Below, in pieces: positions 48,843 to 58,314 of a stretch of 64,000 nt of DNA. The notes under the pieces are model-generated. The model saw nothing but the letters and a program-made list of their open reading frames with translations. It had not been told where the DNA came from and ran no database searches. This DNA comes from an uncultured Clostridium sp. (lineage in GTDB: Bacteria > Bacillota_A > Clostridia > TANB77 > CAG-508). Positions within the stretch are counted from its first letter, which is position 1, and every line of letters starts with the position of its first letter. A program made the translations under genes and the position numbers. The stretch is from contig CAOJZU010000009.1 in NCBI GenBank assembly GCA_948466265.1, positions 1-64,000 on the forward strand, read 5' to 3'.

Positions 48843-49294
48843 ATGGAAAGTCAGATAGCAAAAAATCCAGTTGCTAGACACAATTATGAAATTACTGATA
48901 CACTTGAAGCACGGTATTGTGCTTTCTGGAACTGAGATTAAGTCTATTAGAAATGGTAAAGTTAATTTAAAAGATAGTTATGCTAATATAAAAAATGGCG
49001 AAGCTTACATATATAATATGCATATTAGTCCTTATGAACATGGCAATATTCAAAACAAGGATCCTTTACGTAATAGGAAGCTTCTTTTAAATAAACGTGA
49101 GATAAATAAACTTATTCGGTATTATCCAACAAAAGGGATTATCTTTAATCCCTCTTAAATTGTATTTTAAGGGAAGTTTTGTTAAAGTAGAGCTTGGTAT
49201 AGGCAGAGGTAAAAAGCTTTACGATAAAAGGCAGGATATGGCAAAGAAAGAGTCTGAAAGAAAGATTGAAAGAGCAATGAAAAATAATTTCTAA
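48843..49294 (+). CDS. smpB: SsrA-binding protein, trans-translation factor (2 CGGN sites)
   Basis: Joined reading gives 149 residues (452 minus 2 = 150 codons), the normal SmpB length. Motifs appear in order: [108 protein letters not shown]. The two CGGT sites start at 48912 ([10 protein letters not shown]) and 49117 ([12 protein letters not shown]). Both glycines are at conserved SmpB positions. SmpB binds tmRNA and rescues stalled ribosomes. If in-frame CGG slows ribosomes, SmpB synthesis itself depends on successful recoding. This feedback is inferred. Confidence 0.96.
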
Positions 49295-49329
49295 AAATGC
49301 CAATGGGATATACCCATTGGCATTTTTTT
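49294..49329. terminator. Bidirectional terminator between smpB and fba
   Basis: AAAATGCCAATGGG pairs with CCCATTGGCATTTT around a five-base loop, with A-run and T-run on either side, between two convergent genes. Confidence 0.9.
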
Positions 49330-50264
49330 AAGCTTTACCACTTGAACCAAATACATCTCTTATTTTATGCTGTACTGTCATTTTTACTTTTTCTCTTGCA
49401 GGTATTAAGTATTTCCTTGGGTCAAAAGCTTCTGGTTCTTCTGCAAATATCTTTCTTATCTCTGATGTCATGGCTAACCTTAAGTCTGTATCTACGTTTA
49501 TTTTTGATACTCCGATTTATTCCTGCTTCATGTAATATTTCATCTGGAACACCTTTTGCTCCTGGTATATTTGCTCCATATTTGTTACATGTTTCTACAA
49601 GTTCTGGTATAACAGTTGAAGCTCCATGTAATACAATTGGGGTATTTGGAAGTTTTTCTTTTACTTTTTGCAGAATATCAAATCTTAATTTTGCTTCACC
49701 TTTAAATTTATATGCTCCATGACTTGTACCAATTGCTATTGCTAAAGAGTCACATCCTGTTCTTTCCACAAATTCTTTTGCTTCATCTGGATCTGTATAC
49801 ATAGCGTCGCTATCTGAAACGTTTACTTCATCTTCTATTCCTGCAAGTTTTCCAAGTTCTGCTTCGACTACAACACCTTTTGCATGTGCATAGTCTACTA
49901 CTTTCTTTGTTAGCTCAATATTTTCTTCGAAGTCATATTTTGAACCATCTATCATTACTGATGTAAATCCTGCATCTATACACATTTTACAAGTTTCAAA
50001 ATCTGGTCCATGGTCTAAGTGCATTGCAATTGGAATACTTGTCTCTTGTACAGCAGCTTCTACCATCTTCATTAAATAATTTATTCTCGCATATTTTATT
50101 GCACTAGAAGATGCCTGAAGTATTACTGGTGATTTTTCTTCATTTGCCGCATCTGTTATTGCTTGTATAAATTCCATGTTATTTACATTAAATGCTCCTA
50201 TTGCAAAATGTTCTTTCATTGATTCTTCAAACATTTCCTTAGTTGTTACTAAACCTTTTTTCAT
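49328..50264 (-). CDS. fba: Class II fructose-bisphosphate aldolase (1 CGGN site)
   Basis: Joined reading gives 311 residues (937 minus 1 = 312 codons). It is the zinc-dependent aldolase of glycolysis. Visible: GAFNVNNMEFIQAITDAA, the zinc ligands in AMHLDHGPDFE and in VVEAELGKLAG, the DPDEAKEFVERTGCDSLAIA region, GTSHGAYKF and VLHGAST. The CGGA at 49512 gives AGIN-G-VSKINVDTDLRLAM, where NVDTD is the substrate-binding segment. Without it the last 95 residues are lost. The start is ATG 50264 after an AAGGAGG site. A structured repeat lies in the leader. Confidence 0.95.
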
Positions 50265-50283
50265 ATTATTTATCCTCCTTTAA

Positions 50284-50402
50284 TTCAAACAATAAACTTC
50301 GTATTACGAAGTAGCATCTGCGGACAAAATCGCTATAACGTACCTCAGTATGCCTTCGCTCTTTTGCCTTGATTACCTTGTACTGTTTGTTTCTTGTTTG
50401 AA
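50284..50402. repeat. Structured inverted-repeat element upstream of fba
   Basis: TTCAAACAATAAAC and its inverted copy TTCAAACAAGAAAC bound about 119 bases. Inside are the hairpin ACTTCGTATTACGAAGT and, on the minus strand, GTACAAG followed by CCGCAG. A second element at 55764-55886 also has GTACAAG and CGCAG within terminal inverted repeats. It may be a small non-autonomous mobile element or a leader RNA; the class is unknown. Confidence 0.4.
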
Positions 50403-50420
50403 TCTATATTATTTGTAATC

Positions 50421-51312
50421 TTAATACATTATATCATAGAAATTCTTAAAACTGTAGCCTTGCTCCTTTAAATAATGAATTATTTCTGTAAGACTATCTA
50501 CCGTAAGTTGTTTTGCTCCTGTATCGTGCATTAGAATTACTATGTTTTGTTTTCCACTTGAAGTTTTCTTTAATTCTGATACTAAGCTTTCATATGTTGG
50601 TTTTCCAACTGAATCATTTGTTAAAGCATTCCAATTTATATATGCTATATTATTTTGTGCAAGCAAAGTTTTTGCTTCGTTTTTTACTTTTCTATATTTG
50701 CCTCCTTCACTTCCTCCTGGAAATCTAAATAAATGGCTTGAGTATTCTTCTCCGAAGAATACTTTTTATTCTTGCTTCTGTATTGTTATATTCATCTAAT
50801 ACTGCATTTGGAGAAGAATATATACTAGTATATACATGTGAATATCCATGGTTTGCAATGTAATGTCCTTCTTCATATTCTCTTTTTACTAATTCGGGAT
50901 ATAGCTCTACTCTACTTCCTAATACAAAAAATGTTGCTTTTATCTCTTCTCTTTTCAAGATTTCTAAAATTTGAGGTGTTATTACTCCTGATGGGCCATC
51001 ATCAAATGTTAAATATGCAATTTTTTCTTCTCCGACTGGTACATATATATTTTCTAACCTTACTTTTGCTTCTTCTGACAGTAATGGTATTCTTAGTTTT
51101 TCTTCTTCCTCTTTTTTTATTTGGGCTATTTCTTCTTCTCTTCTAACATCTTTTCTTTTCTGTTTTTCAATAGATGCATTTGATAGTACTATAGCACATA
51201 AAGATGAAGTTATAATTACAGCAAATGCAAGCATTAAAAATATAAGTAGATTATTTAGTTCTTCTTTGCTTAGCTCTTTTACATTAATTAACCATTTTTT
51301 CCCTATTTCCAC
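50421..51312 (-). CDS. Membrane-anchored polysaccharide deacetylase (1 CGGN site)
   Basis: Joined reading gives 296 residues (892 minus 1 = 297 codons). A membrane helix (about 24-46) and a charged coiled stretch precede a NodB-type domain with YLTFDDGPSG (motif 1), NHGYSH (zinc ligands), RFPGG (motif 3) and ILMHDTG (motif 5). It probably removes acetyl groups from peptidoglycan N-acetylglucosamine or a wall polysaccharide. The CGGA at 50752 gives KSIL-G-EEYSSHLFRFPGG, just before motif 3. Without it the catalytic domain would be cut. It lies 15 bases after the ATPase-encoding gene ends and shares its direction. Confidence 0.92.
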
Positions 51313-51327
51313 TTAATTTTCACCCTT

Positions 51328-54038
51328 TTATTCTTCATTTTTAAGTGTATTTATTTTTAATAATTTAAGTATTTCAACAACGGCCAATGGAGAAATCACA
51401 AGCAATATTACTTCAAATATATTTTCTACTGGCAATATAGATATACTAAATATGCTTCTTAAATCAGGAATAAATAGAATACTTAGAACTAGAATTAATG
51501 ATACACCTATCCCCAATATAAGCATTTTATTATTAAATATTCCTGTCTTAAAAATACTTTCTTTATTATTTCTAACATTAAATACATGTACTAGTTCTGA
51601 AAGTGCTAGAACAGTAAATGACATTGTTTGTGCTATGGCAATTCTTTCTCCTTCTGGCATTCCGAATTGTTGTTTTTAATCCGAACAATAAATGCTATTA
51701 ATGTTAATACTCCAATTAGTGCTCCTTGATATATTACTCTATATATCATTCCTCTTGTAAAAATACCATTTGTATTTTTCCTTGGTTTCCTATTCATTAT
51801 ATTTTTTTCTGCAGGATCAACAGCAAGTGCTAAGGCAGGAAGTGAATCTGTAACTAAGTTTATCCAAAGTATGTGTATTGCAAGTAGAGGCGTAAGTCCT
51901 GATACATCTTGTATTCCAAATTTACTTGCAAGTAATGGTGTTAGCATTACCGCTAAAAATAGTACCACTACTTCTCCTATATTACTTGAAAGTAAAAACT
52001 GTATTACTTTTAATATATTGTCATAAATTCTTCTTCCTTCTTCTACTGCTGTTTCAATTGTCGCAAAATTATCATCTGTTAAAATTACATCTGCTGCTTC
52101 TTTTGCAACATCAGTTCCGAACACATCCCATGGCGCATCCAATATCTGCTGTTTTTAATGCAGGTGCATCATTTACACCATCACCTGTCATTGCAACTAT
52201 TTCTCCATTTGCTTTCCATGCGTTAACTATTCTTACTTTATGCTCTGGCGAAACTCTTGCATATACACTATACTTTCTAATATTTTTTATAAGTTCTTCG
52301 TCTGTCATTTCTTCTAAATCTTTACCTAAAATAGCTTCATTTTCATTTTCTAATATCCCAAGTTCTTTTGCAATTGCTACTGCCGTAATTTTATGATCAC
52401 CTGTAATCATTACAGTTTTTATTCCTGCACTCTTACATTTTTTTACCGCTTCTTTTACTTCCTCCCTTGGTGGATCTATCATTCCGCACATTCCAATAAA
52501 TGTTAAACCATTTTCAATTTGTATCATTTCTTTTTCAGTTGGTTTATGGTCTAATTCTTTATATGCACATGCAAGTACTCTTAAAGCATTTTTTGCCATC
52601 TCTTCATTTTGTGTATATATTTCTTTTTTATATTCTTCATCTGATTTCTCTTTATAATTTTCTTTTTCAAAATTTACGCATTTTGCAAGTACTTCGTCTA
52701 CTCCACCTTTTGTGTATACCATATATTTTTCTCCGAAGCTTATTTACTGTTGTCATTAATTTCCTTTCTGAATCGAATGGTATCTCATTTTCTCTTGGAT
52801 TTTTTTCTACTATATCAGAATATCCTAAGGCTATTCCCATATCTGTTAATGCTGTTTCTGTTGGATCTCCTGCAAGTTTCCCTTCTTTTGTAATCTTTGT
52901 ATCATTACAAAGCATATTCGCATAAACTAGTTTTTCTAGTGTTTCTGTCTTTTTTACATCTTCTAAATTATAAATTTCTCCATCATAAAAAACTTTTTTT
53001 ACTGTCATTTTATTTTGTGTAAGTGTTCCTGTTTTATCTGAACATATTACTGTTGCACTTCCAAGTGTTTCAACTGCTGGAAGTTTTTTTACTATTGCAT
53101 TTTTCTTTGCCATTCTTTGCATTCCTATTGCAAGTACTATTGTTGATACTGCAGCCAATCCCTCTGGTATAGCAGCAACTGCAAGGCTAACTGCTGTCAT
53201 GAACATATCAATTGCATTTTTGCCATATGCTATTCCTATTAAAAAAATAACAATGCATATCACAATACATGCTATCCCTAGTGTTTTACCCAAACTATTT
53301 AATCTTTTTTGAAGTGGTGTTTCTATTTCGCATGCTTCATTTATCATTCCTGCTATTTTTCCAACTTCTGTATTCATTCCGAATTTCTGTAACTATTCCT
53401 TTTCCCCTACCATATGTTACCATACTAGAAGAAAATGCCATATTTTTTCTATCTCCTAATCCTGTTTTTTCGTCTTCTATTTTCTGTATATTCTTGCTTA
53501 CTGGAACTGATTCTCCGTGTTAAAGCTGCCTCTTGTATTTTTAAATTCACAGCTTCGAATAATCTTAAATCTGCTGGTATATAATCTCCTGTTTCTATAA
53601 TAACTATATCTCCGAACAGTTATATCTATTGCTTCTATAACTTCAAGCTTTCCGATTTCTTATTACTTTAGATACATGACTACTCATTTTTTGAAGTGCT
53701 TCTAATGATTTTTCTGCTTTGTCTTCTTGCACTACTCCAATTATTGCATTTACTATTACTACTATCATTATGATAATGGTATCTGTAAATCCTTCTCCTT
53801 CTTTTACTCCCACAATTCCTGATACAACAGCTGCGATTATCAAAATTATGATCATAAAGTCTTTAAACTGGTTTAGAAATTTTATAAATAAGCTTTGATT
53901 TTTCTTTCCCTCTAGCTTATTTAGTCCTTGTTTCTCCTGTCTTCTTTTTACTTCTTCTTCAGTTAAACCATGATTTATGTCTGTTTTTAACTCTTTTTCA
54001 GTTTCTTCTATACTTTTTATAAAATAGCTCATAAGCAT
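51328..54038 (-). CDS. Calcium-transporting P-type ATPase (8 CGGN sites)
   Basis: Joined reading gives 900 residues from ATG 54038 (2711 minus 8 = 901 codons). In-frame GTG 54047 and ATG 54032 are alternatives. It is a P2-type (PMCA/SERCA-like) ATPase with an N-terminal cation-ATPase domain, actuator motif LTGES, phosphorylation site CSDKTGTLTQN, MVYTKGGVDEVL nucleotide region, TGDGVNDAPALKTADIG hinge and about ten membrane helices including AAIPEGLAA. CGG triplets start at 51662, 51681, 52117, 52733, 53379, 53515, 53612 and 53652. The one at 53515 encodes the invariant glycine of TGES. Others restore ITV-G-DIV, TEI-G-MNTEVG and CV-G-TDVAKEAAD. It exports or sequesters Ca2+ across the membrane. 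Confidence 0.95.
53514..53520 (-). other. CGGA site encoding the catalytic glycine of the ATPase TGES motif
   Basis: The minus strand reads TTA ACA CGGA GAA TCA, that is L-T-G-E-S. The glycine of TGE(S) is essentially invariant in P-type ATPases, so the decoded residue must be glycine and the extra base must be absorbed. Confidence 0.9.
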
Positions 54039-54201
54039 ATAATTCACTTTCTTTATATTTCTTTTTACTTCTTTATTCTAACACAATTTATTATAATTTA
54101 TCAATATTTTTGCAAAATTAATAAATATGATTTAGTATTATACTCAAGATATGATTTATATCTTAAATCAAAAAAGCCAAATCCAAATTTTTTTCAGTAT
54201 T

Positions 54202-54243
54202 TTTACATAATATATTATGTAAATCTCTACATAATATATTATT
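54202..54243. promoter_or_regulatory. Duplicated palindromic operator upstream of the small Xre regulator
   Basis: A perfect 22-bp palindrome (TTTACATAATA / TATTATGTAAA, 54202-54223) is followed after five bases by a second partial copy (TACATAATATATTAT, 54229-54243), 28 bases before the start codon. This suggests cooperative autorepression. Confidence 0.6.
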
Positions 54244-54270
54244 TGTTTTAAAATATATTTGGAGGTAACT

Positions 54271-54501
54271 ATGTATAAAAGAATTAAAGAGTTAAGAGAA
54301 GATAATGATAAAAAGCAAGTAGAAATTGCACAAGTTTTGGGTATATCTCAGCAGTATTATAGTGAGTATGAAAAGGGAAATCGTCCAATACCCGTAGAAA
54401 AAATGAAAATACTTGCTAGGTTATACGATACTAGCATTGATTACCTTGTTGAACTTACTGATGAAATATCTCCTTATATAAAGAAGAAAAAAACGTCTTA
54501 G
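54271..54501 (+). CDS. Xre-family helix-turn-helix regulator
   Basis: This 76-residue protein is a single HTH_3 domain. The helix-turn-helix lies around residues 16-50 (KKQVEIAQVLGISQQYYSEY, then EKGNRPIPVEKMKILARLYD), followed by STSIDYLVELTDE-type residues. I take ATG 54271, directly after GGAGGTAACT; an upstream in-frame ATG lies inside the ribosome binding site region. It is preceded by two palindromic half-repeats and followed by its own terminator. The target is unknown. No CGG occurs. Confidence 0.88.
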   Translation: MYKRIKELREDNDKKQVEIAQVLGISQQYYSEYEKGNRPIPVEKMKILARLYDTSIDYLVELTDEISPYIKKKKTS

Positions 54502-54527
54502 ATTTTAAAAAATCTAAACGTTTTTTC
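54491..54527. terminator. Terminator of the small Xre regulator, probably shared with ddl
   Basis: AAACGTCTTAGATTTT pairs with AAATCTAAACGTTT and is followed by TTTTTTCTT on the plus strand. It sits between two convergent genes. Confidence 0.8.
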
Positions 54528-54536
54528 TTATCCATC

Positions 54537-55727
54537 TTAATTTTTTGTTCCTTTACTTCCTCCATTATATCCTTCTAAAATATTTGTGTCATATGAAAAA
54601 GATAAGTTGTTTTCTTCTCTTTGTCTTTCTAATGATAAATCTATTAGTTTTGAAAGCATATCTTTATATTTTAACCCCGTAGCTTCCCATAGATAGAAGC
54701 TAAGTGAACCTGGTATTGTATTTATTTCATTTACATAGATATCTTCTGTATCCATATCTATCATAAAATCTATTCTAACTACACCATTGCAATTTAGTGC
54801 TTTAAAAGTTTCTATTGCATAATTTTGTATTGTTTCTTTTGTCTTACTATCTATATCTGCAGGTAATTTTCTATCTAGTGATGTCATTCCTTTTGAACCT
54901 CCAGACACTTTGGTTTTCCCAGATATATATTTGTCTTCATAACTTAATATTTCTCCTGCTCCCAATGGCTCTTCACATTCCGAAGCCATACAATTTTTTA
55001 TACTTCCAAGTACTGAACAGTTTATTTCCTTTAGATTTGTTATTGCCTTTTCTACTAAGATTTGTTTTGAAAAGTTAAATGCATATTCTACTGCATTTTT
55101 TAAACTTTTTGCATCTTTTGAAACTTTTATTCCAACACTTGATCCTAAGTTTATTGGTTTTACAATTACTGGTAATTCAAATCTATCTAATATTCTATTT
55201 ATAACTGATTCATTGTCTTCTATATACTCAAAATCGTTTATTCTTAGTGCATCTAATACGGGAATGTCATTATCTTTTAAAACTGTTTTCATTACATATT
55301 TATCCATTCCGTACAGCTGATGATAAGACATTACATCCGTACAAATGGTATATCTAACGTCTTTAAGTATCCTTGCAAGCTTCCGGTCTTCTACATTTGT
55401 TCCATGTACAACTGGAAATACTACATCAAGCGTATCTACTAAATTGTTTCCAAATCTTTTCTCTGGATATTTCCTTAAATCTACTTTTTCATCATTATTA
55501 ATCATTATAATTCTTTGACTATTTTTTATTACATTATTTATATCTTTAAAGTTCTTTACTTCTTTTACTAGTTCTCCTATGTACATTTTGTTTTCTTTAC
55601 TTAAATATATGGGGATAATATCATATTTTTCTGTATCCATATTGTTTATCGCTTGAATTCCTGATATGATTGAGACCTCATGTTCAACACTTTTCCCACC
55701 AAATATCACACCGATTTTAATTTTCAT
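54537..55727 (-). CDS. ddl: D-alanine--D-alanine ligase (3 CGGN sites, frame self-restoring)
   Basis: Joined reading gives 395 residues (1191 minus 3 = 396 codons with stop). Because three extra bases cancel, the raw frame stays open but translates wrongly between 55309 and 55385. Reading CGGN at 55383, 55337 and 55309 as glycine changes EDRKLARIL... into EDGSLQGYLKTLDIPFVGCN, then VLSSAVGMDKYVMK, the expected Ddl core. Other motifs are IGVIFGGKSVEHEVSI, VVFPVVHGTN, VIVKPINLGSSVGI, RIDFMID and EINTIPGSLSFYLWEATG. It makes the D-Ala-D-Ala dipeptide used by the adjacent MurF. Confidence 0.96.
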   Translation of the reverse strand: MKIKIGVIFGGKSVEHEVSIISGIQAINNMDTEKYDIIPIYLSKENKMYIGELVKEVKNFKDINNVIKNSQRIIMINNDEKVDLRKYPEKRFGNNLVDTLDVVFPVVHGTNVEDRKLARILKDVRYTICTDVMSYHQLYGMDKYVMKTVLKDNDIPVLDALRINDFEYIEDNESVINRILDRFELPVIVKPINLGSSVGIKVSKDAKSLKNAVEYAFNFSKQILVEKAITNLKEINCSVLGSIKNCMASECEEPLGAGEILSYEDKYISGKTKVSGGSKGMTSLDRKLPADIDSKTKETIQNYAIETFKALNCNGVVRIDFMIDMDTEDIYVNEINTIPGSLSFYLWEATGLKYKDMLSKLIDLSLERQREENNLSFSYDTNILEGYNGGSKGTKN

Positions 55728-55763
55728 TTTTATACTTCCTTTCTTTCTCTTTTCTCTTATAAC

Positions 55764-55886
55764 AGTTTAATATAAAATTGTTCTTTGACTAGGCGTACAA
55801 GAAAGAAATACCGGAGGTGTGCTAATGCACATTGAGGATTTTCTTTCGCAGTCCAACAACGTCAAAGGGCAATTCTATATTAAACT
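55764..55886. repeat. Element with 26-bp terminal inverted repeats between murF and ddl
   Basis: 55764-55789 and 55861-55886 are inverted copies differing at three bases. The interior (55801-55848) can fold through GAAAGAAA/TTTTCTTTC and GTGTGC/GCACAT with a purine-rich internal loop. No coding frame is present. It is MITE-like in build, or a leader RNA of ddl. It shares GTACAAG and CGCAG with 50284-50402. Confidence 0.5.
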
Positions 55887-55889
55887 TAC

Positions 55890-57435
55890 CTAATAATTGT
55901 CAGGTAGGTCATTCTCGATGAGAATAAACTTTTCCTTTTCTCCGCTTTGGTATAGCCACTGCCTTTTGCATTGCCTCCATGAACGTATCATATACTCCCA
56001 TTTTTTCACTTGGATACTTCTCATCTAAAAGTGCTTTTTGTATAGGTTCAGTATGTTTTCTATTGACAAGCATTATATAGTCTGCTGATTTACTTGCAAG
56101 TACTCCAAAATTATAATTATATTGATATTCTTTTTCTCCTAGTTCTACCATTCCGAGGAGTTATCAATATCCTAATTCCTCCCATTTCTTTTAATACTTT
56201 TAATGCATTTCCTGCACCAATTGGATTTGAATTGTATGAGTCATCTATCAAGTTATATTTCTCTCCTGGTATTAAGTTTAGTCTATGTTCAACTCCTTGT
56301 ATATATTTTACACTATTTACTATTTCTTTTATTGGGATTTCTAATTCTTTTGCGACTGTGATTGCTCCAAATAGATTTATTATATTATGCTCTCCAAGTA
56401 ATTGAGAGTTAAATGTATATATCTCTTCTCCCATATTTATATCAAACTGTGTTCCTGTATTTGTATAAGATATGTTTTTTATTTTCATTTGATTGTTTTT
56501 ATTATTTTCTATTCCATATCCGATGTAGTTTTTATCTATTTTTGAATTTCTTAAATATTCATTATCTAAGTTTAAAAATGCTGTTCCGGTTTTCTTTTAA
56601 GCCATCTAATAATTTAAGTTTTGACTTTATTATATTCTCTTGTGATTTAAATGTTTCTAAATGCTGTGGGCCGAATAGCTGTGATTACTGCGTAATCTGG
56701 GTTAATTAGTTTTATTATTTTATCCATCTGTCCGAACTCTGTCTATTCCGAATTTCACATACGAATATTTGATGTGTTGGTTTTAAATCATTTCTTATCG
56801 TTCTTGTTATTCCTAAAAGTGTATTGAAGTTTCCTGGTGTATATAGCACATTATATTTACTTGATAGTATTTTTGCTAGATAATTTTTTGTGCTTGTTTT
56901 TCCATAGCTTCCTGTAACTGCAATTATTTTTAGATCCTTCATTCCATCTAATATTTTTTTTGCGTCATTTATGTAATATTTGTTTATAATGTTATTTATC
57001 GGCTTATTTATGTAGTTTATAATTATCATATATAAAGGATTTCCGTGCATTTATTACAAGATATATAGTGCCAAGTAAATTTATATTGTTTCTAAAGATA
57101 ATTCCTAGGGCAAGCAAGATTATATAGTTTATGATTAACATTCGAATAATTCTATTTGTGAAAACTATTTTCTTTATTACATTTCTTTCGATTACCAAAA
57201 TTACATTTATAGTAAGCATAACTGCTGTAATTATCCATGCGATTTTCTCTAAGTACATTATACTAATGATTGAAACAGTATTTAATATAATTATAGCTAG
57301 AAATTTATTTTTATTTTTTAATGTCCATTTAATTTGTGTATCTGGCATATAATAATTTAACTGAAATATATGCATGTTATATTTCAGTGATAAAAAATTT
57401 AAAATTAAGTATATTACTAAGTTTAAAATTATCAT
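55890..57435 (-). CDS. murF: UDP-MurNAc-tripeptide--D-Ala-D-Ala ligase with N-terminal membrane region (7 CGGN sites)
   Basis: Joined reading gives 512 residues (1546 minus 7 = 513 codons). It is longer than usual MurF because four hydrophobic helices (about 1-125) precede the ligase. Mur ligase motifs: VTGSYGKTSTKNYLAKIL (ATP loop), CEIGIDRVGQMDKIIKLINP, VITAIGPQHLETFKSQENII, EHNIINLFGAITVAKEL, DSYNSNPIGAGNAL, ILITPGMVELGEKE and IENDLPDNY. CGG triplets start at 55942, 56153, 56586, 56671, 56732, 56748 and 57043. They restore the glycines of CEIG, RVGQ, AIGP, NGTA and TPGM. It lies 3 bases after the hydrolase gene, so it is co-transcribed. A membrane-tethered MurF is unusual. Confidence 0.94.
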
Positions 57436-57438
57436 TTC

Positions 57439-58195
57439 TTATATACCTTTCTTTAAAAATGACTCTAGGACTTTGTTTACTAAATATGGATTTTCTAAAA
57501 ATGAAAAATGACCTGCATTTTCGATTTTTACAATTCCTGCATCTCTTACATGGTCTTTGATATATTCTGCGTCGCTATATGGTGTTGCTGTATCATTTTC
57601 TCCCCAAATTAGAAGTGTAGGACTCTGTATATTCGGAATAAGTTCTGTCAAATCTTCATTTACAACTTTTACTAAGATATCTCTCATCATTGGTGTAGCA
57701 TTTCTGTAGTCTCTTGATCCCACTTTTGTTTTTATTTTGTTTAATAAACTTGGCGAGATTTTTTTTATGACTGGAAATGTTATTTTATATATTCTTTGTT
57801 TAATAGTTTTTTTAGGCGTATGCTTTATTCCAGCACTGTCAACTAAAACTATTTTATCTATTTCAAATTTTAGATTTTCCCTTGAACATAGCTTTATAAT
57901 TACTCTTCCCCCAAAAGAATGCCCAAGTAATGAAAGCTTAGTTATTCCCATTTTTTCTATAAATTTTTCTACTAAATCTGTGTATTTATCTACGTCCCAT
58001 GCAGTCTTTGGTTCATCACTTTCTCCAAAACCGTGGAAAGTCAATTACATATACTTCCATGAATTCTGATAAATAGTTTGTAATTCCAGCGAATGTATCT
58101 ATGTTACATCCCCATCCATGAAGAAGTAGTATTTTGTTTTTGCCTTCTCCTGTTTTTTGGTATTTTATTTTAAGTCCATTTATATTAATATCCAT
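57439..58195 (-). CDS. Alpha/beta-fold hydrolase (1 CGGN site)
   Basis: Joined reading gives 251 residues (757 minus 1 = 252 codons) from ATG 58195, behind TTGAGGAATTT. Motifs: LLLHGWGCN (oxyanion region), VIDFPGFGESDEP (glycine of PGFGES from CGGT at 58031), nucleophile elbow LLGHSFGGRV, acid region LLIWGENDTATP and catalytic histidine ENAGHFSFLENP. The substrate is unknown; the fold covers esterases, lipases and haloperoxidase-like enzymes. It is the first gene of an operon with murF. Without recoding the first 50 residues, including HGW, are lost. Confidence 0.9.
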
Positions 58196-58269
58196 AAATT
58201 CCTCAATTCATAGTGTTTTTATATAATTATATTTCTATTTCTTTAAAATATTAATTTTTTCCATTTACG

Positions 58270-58298
58270 ATTATACTATATTAATTACTTTTTTTCAA
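58270..58298 (-). promoter_or_regulatory. Promoter of the hydrolase-murF operon
   Basis: Minus strand: TTGAAA (58293-58298), a 17-base spacer, TATAAT (58270-58275), about 75 bases before the start. Confidence 0.75.
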
Positions 58299-58314
58299 CT
58301 TTAGTTTTAGGATA

